From Trichosphaerium sp. ATCC 40318 (lineage: Eukaryota > Discosea > Flabellinia > Trichosidae): a stretch of 64,000 nt of DNA. The translations under genes and the position numbers were made by a program. Of the stretch, positions 42,890 through 54,701 are shown in pieces. The first letter of the stretch is position 1, and every line of letters starts with the position of its first letter. Where the stretch lies: NCBI GenBank assembly GCA_038496445.1, contig JALMLS010000179.1, positions 1 through 64,000 of the forward strand, given 5' to 3'. The notes beneath the pieces were generated by a model that did not search any database, was not told the origin of the DNA, and worked only from the letters and a program-made list of their open reading frames with translations.

Positions 42890-44286
42890 CTAAACATAAG
42901 CTGACCACGAAAATGATTTATCACTATTGGCTGTGTGCGCCCAATAATATCCACTCAATTGGCCATTATCATCGTAATAACCTTTGTATAATAGGAGCCC
43001 CTGTGCGTTCCAAAACTCATCTGATTTTTCACCAGTAAGTTGTCTTGTAAAGTTGATTTGACCGTTTTCATACCACTTCTTTTGAAAGTCCTGAGTATAA
43101 TGCTTTGCGAGTTGCCCATTGGCATACCATTCTTTATGGCAATCGGCCTCATCGTGCTTTGATATTTGTCCATCTTCATACCACGCTTTATACAAGTGTG
43201 AACCTTTTTTGTAATCTTTTATTTGACCATGTTCATAATAATGCTGAATCTCAACATAGTTGCTACTGAGATTGAACACCTTTCTTGTCTTGATTTGTTC
43301 GCTCCCATCGTAACTAAATATCCATTCGCCTGACTTTTTGTCGTTTTGCATTGTACCTTCCACACTTACATAACCGCTCGCATACCACTCAGTGTGTGGA
43401 CCATCTTGGAGACCATCTTTGTAGAGTTGTCGAATCTTTACACTAGTGTCACACCCTCCGCTGCTTGCACGCTTCATTGTGAATTCTTTTATGCCATCAA
43501 GTATACCATGTTTGTATGTCACTAACCACCTACGTTTGTTCTTGTAGTGCTCTGTGTGTGCCCCATGAAGCTTTCCCTGGTTGTCAAATCTCATATTTTG
43601 GATATAGAACTCTGTAGGGTAGAAAGGATTTGGTTTCCATGCCTTCCAATGTCCATTTCGTATTAAATCAATTGAATAATGTGTCATAACTGCTGCCTTT
43701 TTTGAGAGAACATGCCTTCACGTGGATTAGAAACAGTACAAAAGCGAAAATCAAGTACCATTTGGAGAAGGTTGTACGTTCCATTTCGCAGATACACTGT
43801 TGTATTTCAGGTGGTAGTGATAACAGCAATGAACTGTCGTCATCTAGAATAGCTGTATATCTATCTCTTAAGTTGGCAGCAGCTGTTCGTCTTATATTTG
43901 CAAGGTACGCCACCCTAGTTTTCCCTTTTGCCTTTAAACTAGGCGAACGGGATACATCAACACTTTTCGTAGATGGTGCAGTTATTGCTGCATCAGGAGG
44001 TGTGACTTGAGGTACAAAAGTGAGTTCCTCCTCTTTAATCTGGTTTTTGGGCATGAAAGTAAATGAGGGTTCAACATCAGCTTGAGTGGTCGCAGTGGTC
44101 GCTTGTGGCTTGGCTGAAAATACAAAAAGCGGCGTTTGATCTGCTTCTGCTTTTGTATTTGCTTTTGACAATGCAGCACTTGGTTTGAAAACAAACGCAG
44201 CACCTAGAGCAGTATAAATACGAGGAGTAGAAATGTAAACGAATACCTTTAATAGTACTATCACTGGGGTTTGTAGGTGTTTGCAT
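42890..44286 (-). CDS. YwqK/MORN-like repeat protein with FG-like N-terminal segment
   Basis: Starts at ATG 44286 (MQTPTNPSDSTIK); an intron leads into a segment with spaced FVFKPS, FVFSAKP, FTFMPK and FVPQ motifs, reminiscent of phenylalanine-glycine-type repeats, then the conserved LSLPPEIQQCICEME. A second intron (GTACAA..GGCAG, about 43690-43783) joins it in frame to a C-terminal repeat domain of about 265 residues, with units such as HGAHTEHYKNKRR, DGPHTEWYASGYVSVEG, HKEWYANGQLAKHY and QKKWYENGQINFTRQL. These resemble the repeats of bacterial YwqK proteins and MORN repeats. Function unknown. Decayed relatives at 40903, 42424 and 44965 mark a small local family. Stop at 42890. Confidence 0.6.
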
Positions 44287-44964
44287 ACAAGACACAGTGC
44301 GTCAGCGAGGAATTTTTGGTTTTTTGCTTAGAAGAATTGAGAAGACAAAGAAAGACTTTGGTACCAAAAATTCTGGCGGGTTCGAAGAAAGTTGTGTATT
44401 GTTGTTGATTTATGAACAGTTCTGAGCGCGCTTAACCTAAATTAGAGGCCTACTTTTGAGGCATTATTGTAACAGTAATTAGGCCTAATAGCCTTCACTG
44501 ATTAGGGTCTAAGGCCTGTTTTTGCGTTAAATTACTGTTATTGGCAGCGTACTTTTCACTCCCGTGTTTTACAAATATAGAAATGGTAATTACCATTCTG
44601 TTATTGATAATAACGCAATTTATTACTACATTTAGAATCATTGTTAAGGATAGCTAGTGCTATTTCTTTCCTAAATTGTCAATACTAGATCATTTCCTTT
44701 CCCTTATTGGTAAAGTCTTAGAGATATGAATTGCAGTCCTGCAAGTGTTTATTACAAACCACTACCAAAAGCGTATTGACCCTCGCTGTTGGAGTGAGGT
44801 GGAACTTTATACGACAGGTAACTCTAAGCTAGTTTTGTTTCTTTGCAATGGAATCTTGTCAGTTTGTATATAGAAATCTGAGTTTGTCCTGTAGGATGTA
44901 ATGTTCAAGATACAAAAAAAAGCAAGATGGAAAAAAACGAGAAAAAAGACAAGCTATTCGTATG
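44287..44964. repeat. Non-coding region with palindromes, possible small inverted-repeat element
   Basis: Contains the inverted pair TAACAGTAATT (44470-44480) and AATTACTGTTA (44530-44540) around an AGGCCT-rich core, and the 16-bp palindrome AATGGTAATTACCATT (44582-44597). It could be a short non-autonomous element; no target duplication was confirmed. Confidence 0.4.
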
Positions 44965-45209
44965 AAAATGGCGGTATTATGTACATACATCAATGGTGAA
45001 CTAGATGGAGAGCACCATAAGTGGTATAGACACGATCTAATGAGCAATGGTATTATTCTAATGGTGCCAAAGAAGGAGAATACAAAGGTGCTTCAGTACT
45101 GGAATTATATGTTCATTGTATTTATGTTAATGGGAAGAGGGGAAAGAATATGCTAGCAGAGTACGGAATTCTGAAGGCTCAAGAAGTTCTAGAAGACACA
45201 GCAACTTAA
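44965..45209 (+). pseudogene. Decayed YwqK/MORN-like repeat fragment
   Basis: CTYINGELDGEHHKWY in one frame continues as QWYYSNGAKEGEYKGA and CIYVNGKRGKN in another, so at least one frameshift. Repeat spacing as in the gene at 42890-44286. Confidence 0.55.
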
Positions 45210-45562
45210 AACCGGCAGCTGCAGCCATATGCGCGTAAGTGCTACTATAAATAAACAAGATCAGGATCTTTTAAGATTAAACAATCAGCCAACCGTTAAA
45301 TTCAGTGCATCAAAACTGTTCCGCTAATACAATTAAACCGTCGTATACATTGACATTCACCCCTATCCGATAACGTCTCACAAACGTGTAGCTCGCATAA
45401 CAGCATTTCAGCAGTTCTTCTACGCTTTTGTAAATAATCATCAGAATAGGCGCTGGCGTCTGAAATACAAACTACACCTTTTAGTGGCGGGTTAGATTCA
45501 CATTTCGCTTAAAATAACTTAGTTTTCTTTTCAGTAGCAAGTTAAACAACACTTCATACAAC
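45210..45562. other. Intergenic upstream of beta-tubulin
   Basis: No gene seen; expected to hold the tubulin promoter. Confidence 0.5.
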
Positions 45563-48051
45563 ATGCGTGAAATCATTCATATCCAAGTCGGTCAATGCGG
45601 TAACCAGATTGGAGCAAAGTTCTGGGAGAATTTGAACTCTGAACATGCTGTTGGCGGTGATGGACAGTTTACAGGCAAACCTATACAACAAGAGCGTATG
45701 AACGTGTATTACACTGAAGCTCAGGGCGGTAGATACGTTCCGAGAGCCGTTCTCGTAGATCTTGGTACGCGACCCTCAAAACTCAAACATAGAGCTCTTT
45801 TTAACGCTTATTTAGAACCTGGCACACTCAATGAAATAAAAGGAAGCAAGTTCGGAAAGACCTACAGACCAAATAACTTTGTACACGCACAAAACGGTGC
45901 TGGTGAGTAAGATAACTCTTAATTTTTCTTCTATTTTCAACACACGTGACGCGTCAAGTTTTTTTTTTTTGGGTTTTTTTTTATCGTCTCTTACGCTATC
46001 AATTGTTAATACTTTAATTTTTTAGGTAACGTATGGGCTAAAGGACACTACGTAAGGGTTTTTTAAGTATTTAATTTTTTGGAAAACAGGCGCAAGGAGA
46101 TTAAAACTTTTTATCTCGTTTGCCTTGTTCCTAGGTTTTTTTTTTGTATCTTTTTTGAGCTTTTTTCTGTTTTTCTTGGGTACTTATTTGTTTTTTAGAC
46201 TGAAGGCGCTGAACTTGTAGATCAAGTATTAGATGTCGTAAGACGTGAAGCAGAGGCCTGTGAGTGTATTCAAGGCTTTCAATTTTGTCACTCTATTGGA
46301 GGTGGAACTGGTTCAGGTTCGCGAAGTTTTGTTTCTTTTCTTACTTTGTGCGCTTTTGTTTTACCCATTCACTCCGCACCTCTAAAAATACATGTCGCTA
46401 CCATCAAAGATTAAATTACTGCCTCTATAGCTCAGCTATTTGATAGCGTTATCATTTTGTGTCTAAACAGTATTTTTGTTAGGTCTCGGTACACTTCTTA
46501 TCGCAAAGATTAGAGAAGAGTTTCCTGATCGTATGATGTTTTCATTCTCAGTTATGCCTTCCCCAAAGGTATCAGAAGTAGTAGTAGAACCATACAACGC
46601 GTACGTACCATTTTATTTTACCTTCTCGCCTTTTTTTGATATTTTTTTGAAAATTGAAAAGAAAAATCACGTGTGTAACTTCCTGCGCTTATTGTTTTAC
46701 CAAAAAATCTCATTGTATTTTTTAGAGTTCTTTCTATCCATCAGCTCATCGAGAACACTGATTTGGTAATGTGCATTGATAACGACGCACTTTACGATAT
46801 CTGCTTAAAAACACTTAAGCTCAAATCACCAAACTACAGCGACCTAAACCAGCTTGTATCGTCAGTAATGAGCGGGGTAACATGTAGTTTACGCTTCCCT
46901 GGTAAGTTTAAAACATAAAAATATAAATAAGTCGTCAATTAACGTAAATAATAGGTCAGTTAAACTCTGATTTGCGTAAAATGGCAGTAAACTTGACGCC
47001 TTTCCCACGTTTGCATTTTTTCCTTGTGGGCAATGCTCCACTTTCTTCACGTCAAGGATCAATCTATAACTCGGTATCAGTATCAGAGCTAACCAACCAA
47101 GTCTTCCAAGTACGTAGTTACGCAATAAACAAGTCAACATCTGACTCAACAATTAGTCTAAAAATATGATGGCTGCTTGCGATCCTAAGAAGGGAAAATA
47201 CTTGACTGCTAGTGCTATGTTCAGAGGGTAAGAATGAGTAATGAAATGTAACCCAAACTTAAACACTATCGTTAGAAAAATGAGCGCAAAGGAAGTTGAG
47301 GAACAGATGATGAACCTCCAGAATAAGAACTCTCCTTACTTCGTTGAATGGATTCCAAACAACATCAAATCATCCATGTGTAACGTTCCACCAACAGGTA
47401 CGCTACATACTAGCAAAACCTCTACCAATTTTTTTGAAATTTTATTGGACACGTGATTTACAGCTGTGATATTAATATTTTTTTCAAAGGCTTGGACATG
47501 AGCTGTACTTTCGTTGGTAACTCCACAGCAATCCAATCTGTGTTTAAACGTATCTCTCGATACTTTACTTCTATGTTTTCAAGAAAGGCTTTCTTGCATT
47601 GGTACACAGGTACGAACAAACACTATTGTTGTTTCTTTTTGAACAAAAAAATGTAAAAAAATAATTAATACCAAACAATTTGTACGCAATGCTGACGCTG
47701 TTGTAGATGAAGGAATGGAAGAGATGGAGTTCAGCGAAGCCGAGAGTAATATTAACGATCTAATTGTTGAGTACCAACAATACGAAGACGCTCAAGTCGA
47801 CGATGAGTTAGAAGACGAGTTGGCTGACGAAGACGAGTATGAGTACGAAGACGAGGGCGGAGAAGAAGAATATGACGAAGGTGGCGAAGGTGAAGAGTAC
47901 GAAGAGGAGTATGACGAGGAAGTTTACGAAGAAGGTACGATTTTAGTTACTTCGCGTAGATGATGGCGCTTTGCGTATTTTGAAGCGTTTCGATGACTTT
48001 AATAATAATGTTTACTTACATGAACTCTTAGAGGGTGAAGGCGATGAATAA
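45563..48051 (+). CDS. Beta-tubulin with extended acidic C-terminal tail
   Basis: Microtubule subunit. Begins with the MREI autoregulation motif and [17 protein letters not shown], followed by VDLEPGT, GGGTGSG (nucleotide-binding T4 loop, exon junction inside), [88 protein letters not shown] and [14 protein letters not shown]. The core aligns with beta rather than alpha tubulin, with scattered changes in usually fixed positions (SSRQGSIYN in the M-loop area). The tail after [13 protein letters not shown] is about 60 residues of Glu, Asp, Tyr and Gly (47780-48050), about three times the usual length. At least eleven introns, mostly GTACG. Confidence 0.93.
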
Positions 48052-48868
48052 GCGACCATTTGAACTGTGGAGAGCGCCAGCGTAACAGAAATACGATATT
48101 TGTGAGCTCAAAGAAAAATAAAACTATTTGTTGGAAAATCCCGCGCACTTTGCGTCAAATAAATTCTAGTAGCTTTATTTTTAGTTCACACCAACCGTAT
48201 CGCACCGCGGTAAACCTATGCGACGATGGTGCCTGTAATGATGTTAGTGTTCGCGCGGTTCTACCACGCTGAACTCAACTGATTTGCGGTTAACGTCGCG
48301 GTTAAAAACAGAATTCCAGAAGCTACTCTGAGCCACTAGAACCCATCTGTATGGTTTAACAAGCCAATATAGCTCAATCTGAATGTACGGAATTCACCCA
48401 CTACAAAACCGCTCATTTTTACCCTAGGTTGTACAAACATCGATGCGAACAGCATCCTCCAGGGTTCTAAAACCCAAAAAAGTTTTCGGTTTAACACTCC
48501 GACCACAAAACCATGGAATGTTTTGTGGGATGTGACGCTTTCGCTTTTGTCGATCGTGTTGGCGCTTTACACCTACAAAACACCAAAAAAAAAAAAAAGG
48601 AGGGATTCTGTTCATCGATGGTATTTATTGGGCACAACCTTGTATGCGCGAACGTCTACCAAAACACAGCTCTTGATATGCGGTGCGCTTTTCGGTTTTT
48701 TGTAGCACCTGTTCCTGCTGAGCGAATGATACGATTGATGATCCAATACTCTTTCTATCGGTTCTCAGTTGGATTTTGGGCGGTAGGACCATGCCTCTAC
48801 GACGCCTACGTGCGGTGCTTATAAAAAAACCTTTGCGCTCTATTTTTCACTGTGATGACCGTGCAGCG
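48052..48868. other. Non-coding region
   Basis: Two overlapping open frames (48513-48824, 48523-48705) read through an A-tract and lack family features. No RNA gene recognised. Confidence 0.45.
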
Positions 48869-49426
48869 ATGTGTCCGGTTGTACTCTACTTCGGATTGGC
48901 GTATCTATTCTTGTGGCGAAGGTACGTGTTAGTGGTCATCCTGTGAATGCATCCATAATCGCAGTGGTGACTACAGCACGTAACAAACCTCTGGTGACTA
49001 CAAGTAGCCAACGACATTTATCCACTTAGACATATCATGTTTTTCACGTGGCACTGCGTCTTTTCGCGCTACTAATCTCTTTGTACTTTGACGTATGTTT
49101 TAGCGTTGTAACTCGTACTCTTTGTTTTTTTTTTGCCAGTTACGGCTTTATTCGCTTTTTTTATGTTGGAATAGCGTATTAATAATTTTGGGTACTACGT
49201 AGTGCGGTTTTGGGAGCCATGGTTCTCGTTCAGGCTTTTTTTCTGTTGTTTCATGAGAGTTGTTGAAAAAAAAACCAAAGTACTTTGGTTCGCTTTTAGG
49301 CAAGGTAACACTTTGCAATGGTCAATTGCAGTGATTACAATGGCGTGTTTCTTTTTAACGGGTTTCATGACTTCGTTTAAATACAGGAAACAACATAACA
49401 AAATCGCCAATTTTCTGGCAACCTGA
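48869..49426 (+). CDS. Possible small membrane protein, two exons
   Basis: Exon 1 from ATG 48869 encodes MCPVVLYFGLAYLFLWRR up to a GTACGT donor (about 48920). Exon 2 after ..CTTTTAG (about 49300) encodes a second hydrophobic helix (WSIAVITMACFFLTGFM) and a basic tail (KYRKQHNKIANF) to TGA 49424. The joined product has about 60 residues and two membrane segments. The support is only splice signals and hydrophobicity, and the intron (about 380 nt) is longer than any other here. Confidence 0.33.
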
Positions 49427-49435
49427 AAACAAATA

Positions 49436-50095
49436 ATGTCTGATCCAAAGAGAGTTAAAGCTGTTGCAACACTAAAAGAAAAGCTGCTCGGTACCAAATA
49501 CCAATGCGTTAATGTTGATGACAGAGACGGAGATGCAGTTTTTTGGATGGCACATCCTGATGGTAAATCATTCGTTCGTGTTGTGAAGTTTGGGAAGTAT
49601 ATGGGCTTTACGCATACGTTTGAGCAGTTTGACGATATTTTTTTGGGGAAGAATACTATTTACGATACAGATGAAATAGAGGATCCCTTCTACCGTATGC
49701 TAGACGGCTGGACTGATGATGATCTCATAGCAGTGTTTAAGAATGAAATCGGCGAAGGCGAAGCTCCAGAGCAAAAGAAAGCTCCCTCCATGAAGATGGC
49801 ACTCAGTAAAGTTATGATGGACGATTTCAGGACGAAGAAAGGCACGGTGTGGCTACAACCGCTATCTTTCCCCAATGACGACAAAAAGTTCAATTATTAC
49901 TTCAATCTACCGGACGGTAAGGTTGTACGCGTAGGCGAGAAAGAAGTTCAGACTTGCGAGTGGAATATGGATCTTATTAAAGAATTACTTGCTGAGAACA
50001 AAGAAGCTGCTATTTTCGTTAATAGTGATGTTGTAGAGATGGAAAAAATCCCTGAAGAGATCAAAGCGAAGTTTGAAGCACATACAAAGGCTTAG
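49436..50095 (+). CDS. Unrecognised acidic protein, single exon
   Basis: 219 residues with no intron, unusual for this window. Reads MSDPKRVKAVATLKEKLLG at the start; YDTDEIEDPFYRMLDGWTDD in the middle; ends EEIKAKFEAHTKA. Two stretches resemble each other, VFWMAHPDGKSFVRVVK (about residue 35) and KFNYYFNLPDGKVVRVGEK (about residue 160), suggesting an internal duplication of a small beta-hairpin unit. No signal peptide or membrane segment; likely a soluble intracellular protein. I know no family for it. Starts 10 bp after the preceding small ORF's stop. Confidence 0.75.
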   Translation: MSDPKRVKAVATLKEKLLGTKYQCVNVDDRDGDAVFWMAHPDGKSFVRVVKFGKYMGFTHTFEQFDDIFLGKNTIYDTDEIEDPFYRMLDGWTDDDLIAVFKNEIGEGEAPEQKKAPSMKMALSKVMMDDFRTKKGTVWLQPLSFPNDDKKFNYYFNLPDGKVVRVGEKEVQTCEWNMDLIKELLAENKEAAIFVNSDVVEMEKIPEEIKAKFEAHTKA

Positions 50096-50358
50096 AAGCC
50101 AGTAATTCTCAATTTCTGTAAAACAATAAAATAGGCAATTTGCTGCTTCTATTTTTGGGTTTTTAGTCTGAACGGCGTTGTAGGAAAACGTACCACTAAA
50201 GTTTATGTACATACTGGTGTTTTAAATAGCCGATTCCTTAACAATACAGTAATAAGAGCAGTAGCCAAAAAAAGGTCAACTTGACCTAAAGAAACACCTC
50301 TTGCAGCATTATTTTAATGTCAGCTGTTGCTTGAGTTGTTATGTACAAGATGGATTTC

Positions 50359-52091
50359 TTAGAGACACTCATCATTATTTATCAACTCCAGTACATTTGA
50401 TTCAGCTTCTGCCATTTCTATTTCTTCGAAAGCAGCTACTTGTTGCAGAATAATTTAGTCTTAAACATAAATAAGTAAACACCAAAATACGCACTATAAC
50501 CGACGTATCCATAAACATATGTCTTTCTCTTGTACAACTTTGAAAATTTGTTTGAACATTTGGTAAGCATTTTCTTTATATGTACACCACTTGAAACAAG
50601 GACACTACTTCTGGGGGACTCTATAAGTGTAAGAGCTTAGATATGGGATGGGTTTCTGGCAGTGGATATCAACATACCTGCTGAAGAGTTTTTGCAGAAT
50701 GAAGAACTTAGTTCTTTCTTAACTTTAAGAGATTTGCAAGTCTCTGTGAATATCTTGTTCAAGCTGTTACCATCTATGTTCCTATATTGTGTTACAGTCA
50801 GTTATATCACATTAATAAACGTTATATAATTATACCCTCGAAATACAGCGTGACCTTGCTGAATCTCGTCAATTAAGTTTTTTGTGTCTATGAATGAATT
50901 GTCACTATTAAACAAATCTCTTGACATTCTTTCAACGCCACAGGTCATTTTTTCTTTGTGAGGAGCATACGGCGTCATAGATACGCTCCAAAATTTATGA
51001 GTGGGATCCATGAGAGCCATCTTAGTATAGTTCAACCCAAGACCTGAGAATAGACTTTGTTAGTACGTTTTAAGTGCTTTTTTGTCTTTTTTTTTTGTTT
51101 GGTACCTCGTGCAAAACGCATATCACATGTTATCCCACTCATAGCTTGAGATAGTAGTTTATTGTGATCAGAATACGATATGTTCGAATTAGTTATTTTC
51201 TTGGACATAAGATTCACCTTGTCGTGTTCAAAACAAAATGCCACACTAGAGTACATGATTGCATAATGAAGAGCAAGCACTCTACCATCGCGTGTTAGAA
51301 AGATTTTCTTAAATTAAGAATTCCCACGTATTGTATGGTGCTACAGCAATGCCAGGGGTTTCATAAGATGGTAATATACTATACACAGCTACAGTCTCAA
51401 TACCCAAAACACTATTCAACTCTTCCAAAATTCTTGAACCAATACCTTAAAAAAGGTTAACCATCTTTTTGGTTTATTGCATTGTTCTTGTCTAAAACCT
51501 TTACCTGAACCAGTACCCCCACCCATAGAGTATACCATTTGAATTCCCTCACAACTATCACAACACTCTATTTCTTTACGCAGTGCATCTACAGTCTCCT
51601 CCTGTACCTCCAGGCTTTTATCCTGAAAAACAAATTAAACTTTGGTAAATGACAGTTTTATCATTACGTAGTAACCCTTTGGCCAACTGCCACCTAGTTT
51701 CTAGAATGTTAGATACATCTAATACATAAACCACATGTACATACCAGAGCCATACCCTTCTGCAGTTGTAATAAAATTGTCAGGATTGTAGAACCTCCCG
51801 AACTGTCCACTTTTTATATAATCAAAGATATTGTGTTCTATTATCACGTGTTTAAGTTGACCATACACGTGATGAAACTAGCATACCTGTACTAATCATT
51901 ATACACCGTGGTGTATAACGACCATTTTGTCTTTGCCTGTAATACCTGCAAGCACTTGAAGTTAAGTCATTGCCTTTAGATTTTAGGTCGCCTTGTGGAT
52001 TTATGCCGTGCTCTTTGTTAATTGTTTCCCAAAATGACCACCCAAGTTCATTACCACATTTGCCGACTTGTATTTGAATAATTTCGCCCAT
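50359..52091 (-). CDS. Highly divergent tubulin-superfamily protein
   Basis: Exons on the minus strand start at ATG 52091 (MGEIIQIQVGKCGNELGWSFW) and keep tubulin order: RYTPRCIMI, MGGGTGSG at about 51500, SYSDHNKLLSQAMSGITCDM (beta: YGDLNHLVSATMSGVTT), LGLNYTKMALMDPTHKFWSVS (beta: [21 protein letters not shown]), HAVFRG, SSVLVSSGVHIKKMLTK, LYKRKTYVYGYVG and EEIEMAEAESNVLELI, ending at TAA 50359. The C-terminal half is poorly conserved and the tail is very short. It is not clearly delta or epsilon; the whole-length resemblance is to beta. The T4 glycine loop is intact, so it probably binds GTP. One junction (about 50650-50720) needs a GTTAAG donor. Confidence 0.75.
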
Positions 52092-52431
52092 TCCCCGCTT
52101 GTTTACTTATTTTTTACAACCACGCTATCAGAGTAAAGATTTAACACTATTAACTGTGTTTCTTATCATTGCGACAACGTGAACTTCGTTGGTACCAACA
52201 GAAAACTAGTAATATAAGCCGACTAATCACTTAAGTCACAAGATAACAATGACGTGCTAAACAAATAAATTTGAAGCATAAACTTGACTTGTCTATTATT
52301 GCTTTTGGTAATACTAGTCCTTAGCTAAGTGCTAAACTTGACTTGTCTGTTATTGCTTTTGGTAATACTAGTCCTTAGCTAAGTGCTAAACCTGTGGCAC
52401 AGATGTTGTCAAAGACGACATGTGTGTTTAT
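52092..52431. repeat. Intergenic with 54-bp tandem duplication
   Basis: Two adjacent copies of a 54-bp unit (52280-52333 and 52334-52387), differing by one base; a third partial copy starts (AAACCTG). Otherwise no gene. Confidence 0.85.
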
Positions 52432-54701
52432 TTATGGTATTGGAAAGACAATCGCCGCAACACCATGCAAAGGTACATCAACTTGAAATTGAATAGTATT
52501 GTCAACTGGACTCGATGATGTTATAACTTTTGGAGTGAACTCTGAGCTTGACATCATTTCTTGATTTTGTACTAACCACACAGTGAGAAAAAAAAAAAAA
52601 GGATAGTTTTGGGTGACGTACATGGTGTTGGGTATTCGGGTTTGCCCATACTTATCCACTTGTTGTAAGCGTTTGCGTTTTGCTCATCAATTCTCATGAG
52701 AGATGCTTGAACAGCAGTCTTTGCAATGTTCTCCATTGAGATGCAGATTGTCTAGGTTCGTGTCAGACAACTCTTTTTTTTTTAACTCTCTATAACATGC
52801 TCGCTTACCTTTGTATTCATTGGTGCAGTTGGTATGTCGTGATTGTATAGGAGTGTTATGACATGCGTGGCATTTGTTGTAACAAGTACACCAGCTGTAT
52901 CATCACTATACACTTGTTATTAATGAAAAGCAACTGCTTTTTGTTTTCTAGCTTTATGTACCTTCCAGATACGTCAACACGTTTATCTCCAGTCATATGT
53001 AAGAGTTGAAATGCTCTGTATGCTGGTTTTGGAATGCTGTAGATGTTTTGAAGACCAAATCCTGAAAACATAAAGTAAGATCTTTCCTTTTTGGTAGAAA
53101 CTCATGTACAGTTTGCTTACCTTGATGGAATGGTACAGATATCATACCTCCTTCTTCACTAAGCTCAGTTAATAATGTAATTACTTAATTTCAACAAGGC
53201 GCTATACGTACAATACATCGGTGAATGTCCACCACGATAGAATATCAACAATGCCATAAATGTCTAACAACAAATGATTACAACAATGAAAACAATAAAT
53301 AATAAATGTGATAAAAGGTACCTATCATGTTAAATACAGCAAAAGAACTCGCATAAGTTGTGTCATGGCGATGAAACAACCCGTCATTTGTTTCAGTGTA
53401 ATAAAGGGGCATATCACCAACAGTTTTACGAACAGAAGTCATTACCTTGGTACAATGTTAGCGTGCGACTATTTAACAACTTTTGAATCATACCTGTTTG
53501 AGAATGCCTCGTTTCAAAGGAGAAATGTCGGTTGGATACTCATGTGTTGATATGAAATCCAAAGAAACATTGTTCTTCTTTGCATAAGCAAGTGTTTCGT
53601 TTATCCATCCACTTTGACATGTCGCTGGACCTCCCACTAGCATGTACATTACTCCAAAACCCATTAAGATTATAACGTGCCTTTAAGTCGTGTGTCAACG
53701 CCTTTGATTGCTGCTGATGTTGTTTTTAGAAGCTCAAAGTATGTTTCTTGAGAGCCAGTCTAGAAGCTGTTAGCTTGGGTACTTCTCTTACAAGTTTATA
53801 CTCACAAAGAAATTACAATTAGGTTCGTTCCATGTCTCGAAATGCCATGTACTAACTTCATCGATACCGTACCTGTAAAATACAAAATACAATAAGTTTT
53901 GGTAGAAACAATAAATTATGTGACAAGTAGTGGAAGAAAATGACACGTGCCTTTCTACTAAATGCTTAGCAAAATTTGATATCAAATCACCCCACATTAC
54001 CATCGTCTTTGGCGGAGTTGTATTTCCTTTATAGTGCATAATGGTAGTTGTGCCGCTTGCAATGTGCTCTGGCATAAAGCTTAATAGATTTAAGTCATTA
54101 CAACCACATAAACAATTTTGGTAGTGCTGCTAACCTGAGTTCAACCAGAGGTTTCATTCCAATGCTCAACAAGAAGTCAAATAAGGAGTCAACGTTGAAC
54201 CAGCTATATGTCGAACCAAGCATAACACTCACTAAGTATTACGAGGTAAGAAACGCGGATCCATAAAGGATGAAACCAAAAAAGCTCAGTGGACAAGAAA
54301 TGTCGTACTATCATCGTCGAAAAGTCCATGAAATCTTACTGATTGGAACCTGTATCATCATATGTTAATCACGTGTTTAGAACCGCTTTTTTTTTATTGG
54401 TAAGTTCTCTCGTACCCAAGTTCATCGTGAGCTTTTCTTAGATGGCTTCTCCAGTCTTCCCTCAATCCAAGAACTGCGTGACCGCTTCCAACACATCTAT
54501 TTACCACCATTAGTCAAGTTATTTGTTTAAACTATCGCTACCTTTCCCAGTAGTGATCCCAATCAGTTTTTGGCTTTATCCGTTAATAACCAACAAGGTA
54601 AATGTTAAACAGTGTACCTTTTCAAAGTTTGCTGTAAAGCTTACGCATGAAGCTGTAACGTAGACTACGAAAACAGCAAGTAAAATAAACCTGTTCATCA
54701 T
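52432..54701 (-). CDS. Secreted glycoside hydrolase family 39 (beta-xylosidase/alpha-L-iduronidase-like)
   Basis: Begins MMNRFILLAVFVVYVTAS (signal peptide, ATG ATG at 54696-54701) and runs through many small exons to the stop at 52432. The GH39 (beta/alpha)8-barrel is marked by WGDLISNFAKHLVERYG, WHFETWNEPN with the acid/base Glu after Asn (about 53840), GGPATCQSGWINETL, DFISTHEYPTD, and PLYYTETNDGLF with the nucleophile Glu (about 53395). A C-terminal beta domain ends IQFQVDVPLHGVAAIVFPIP. Substrate cannot be told from sequence: family members cut xylosides or iduronides. Both catalytic glutamates are present, so it is probably active outside the cell or in a lysosome-like compartment. The 5' exons (54100-54640) are only partly resolved. 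Confidence 0.8.

Noticed and set aside
48513-48824. 103-codon plus-strand frame downstream of beta-tubulin
   Set aside because: Passes through a run of A residues, overlaps another frame, and has neither splice nor family support.
50359-52091. Divergent tubulin as a pseudogene because of an apparent frame break near 50650
   Set aside because: A GTTAAG donor and CCAG acceptor restore the frame, and the downstream exons keep tubulin C-terminal motifs to a proper stop.
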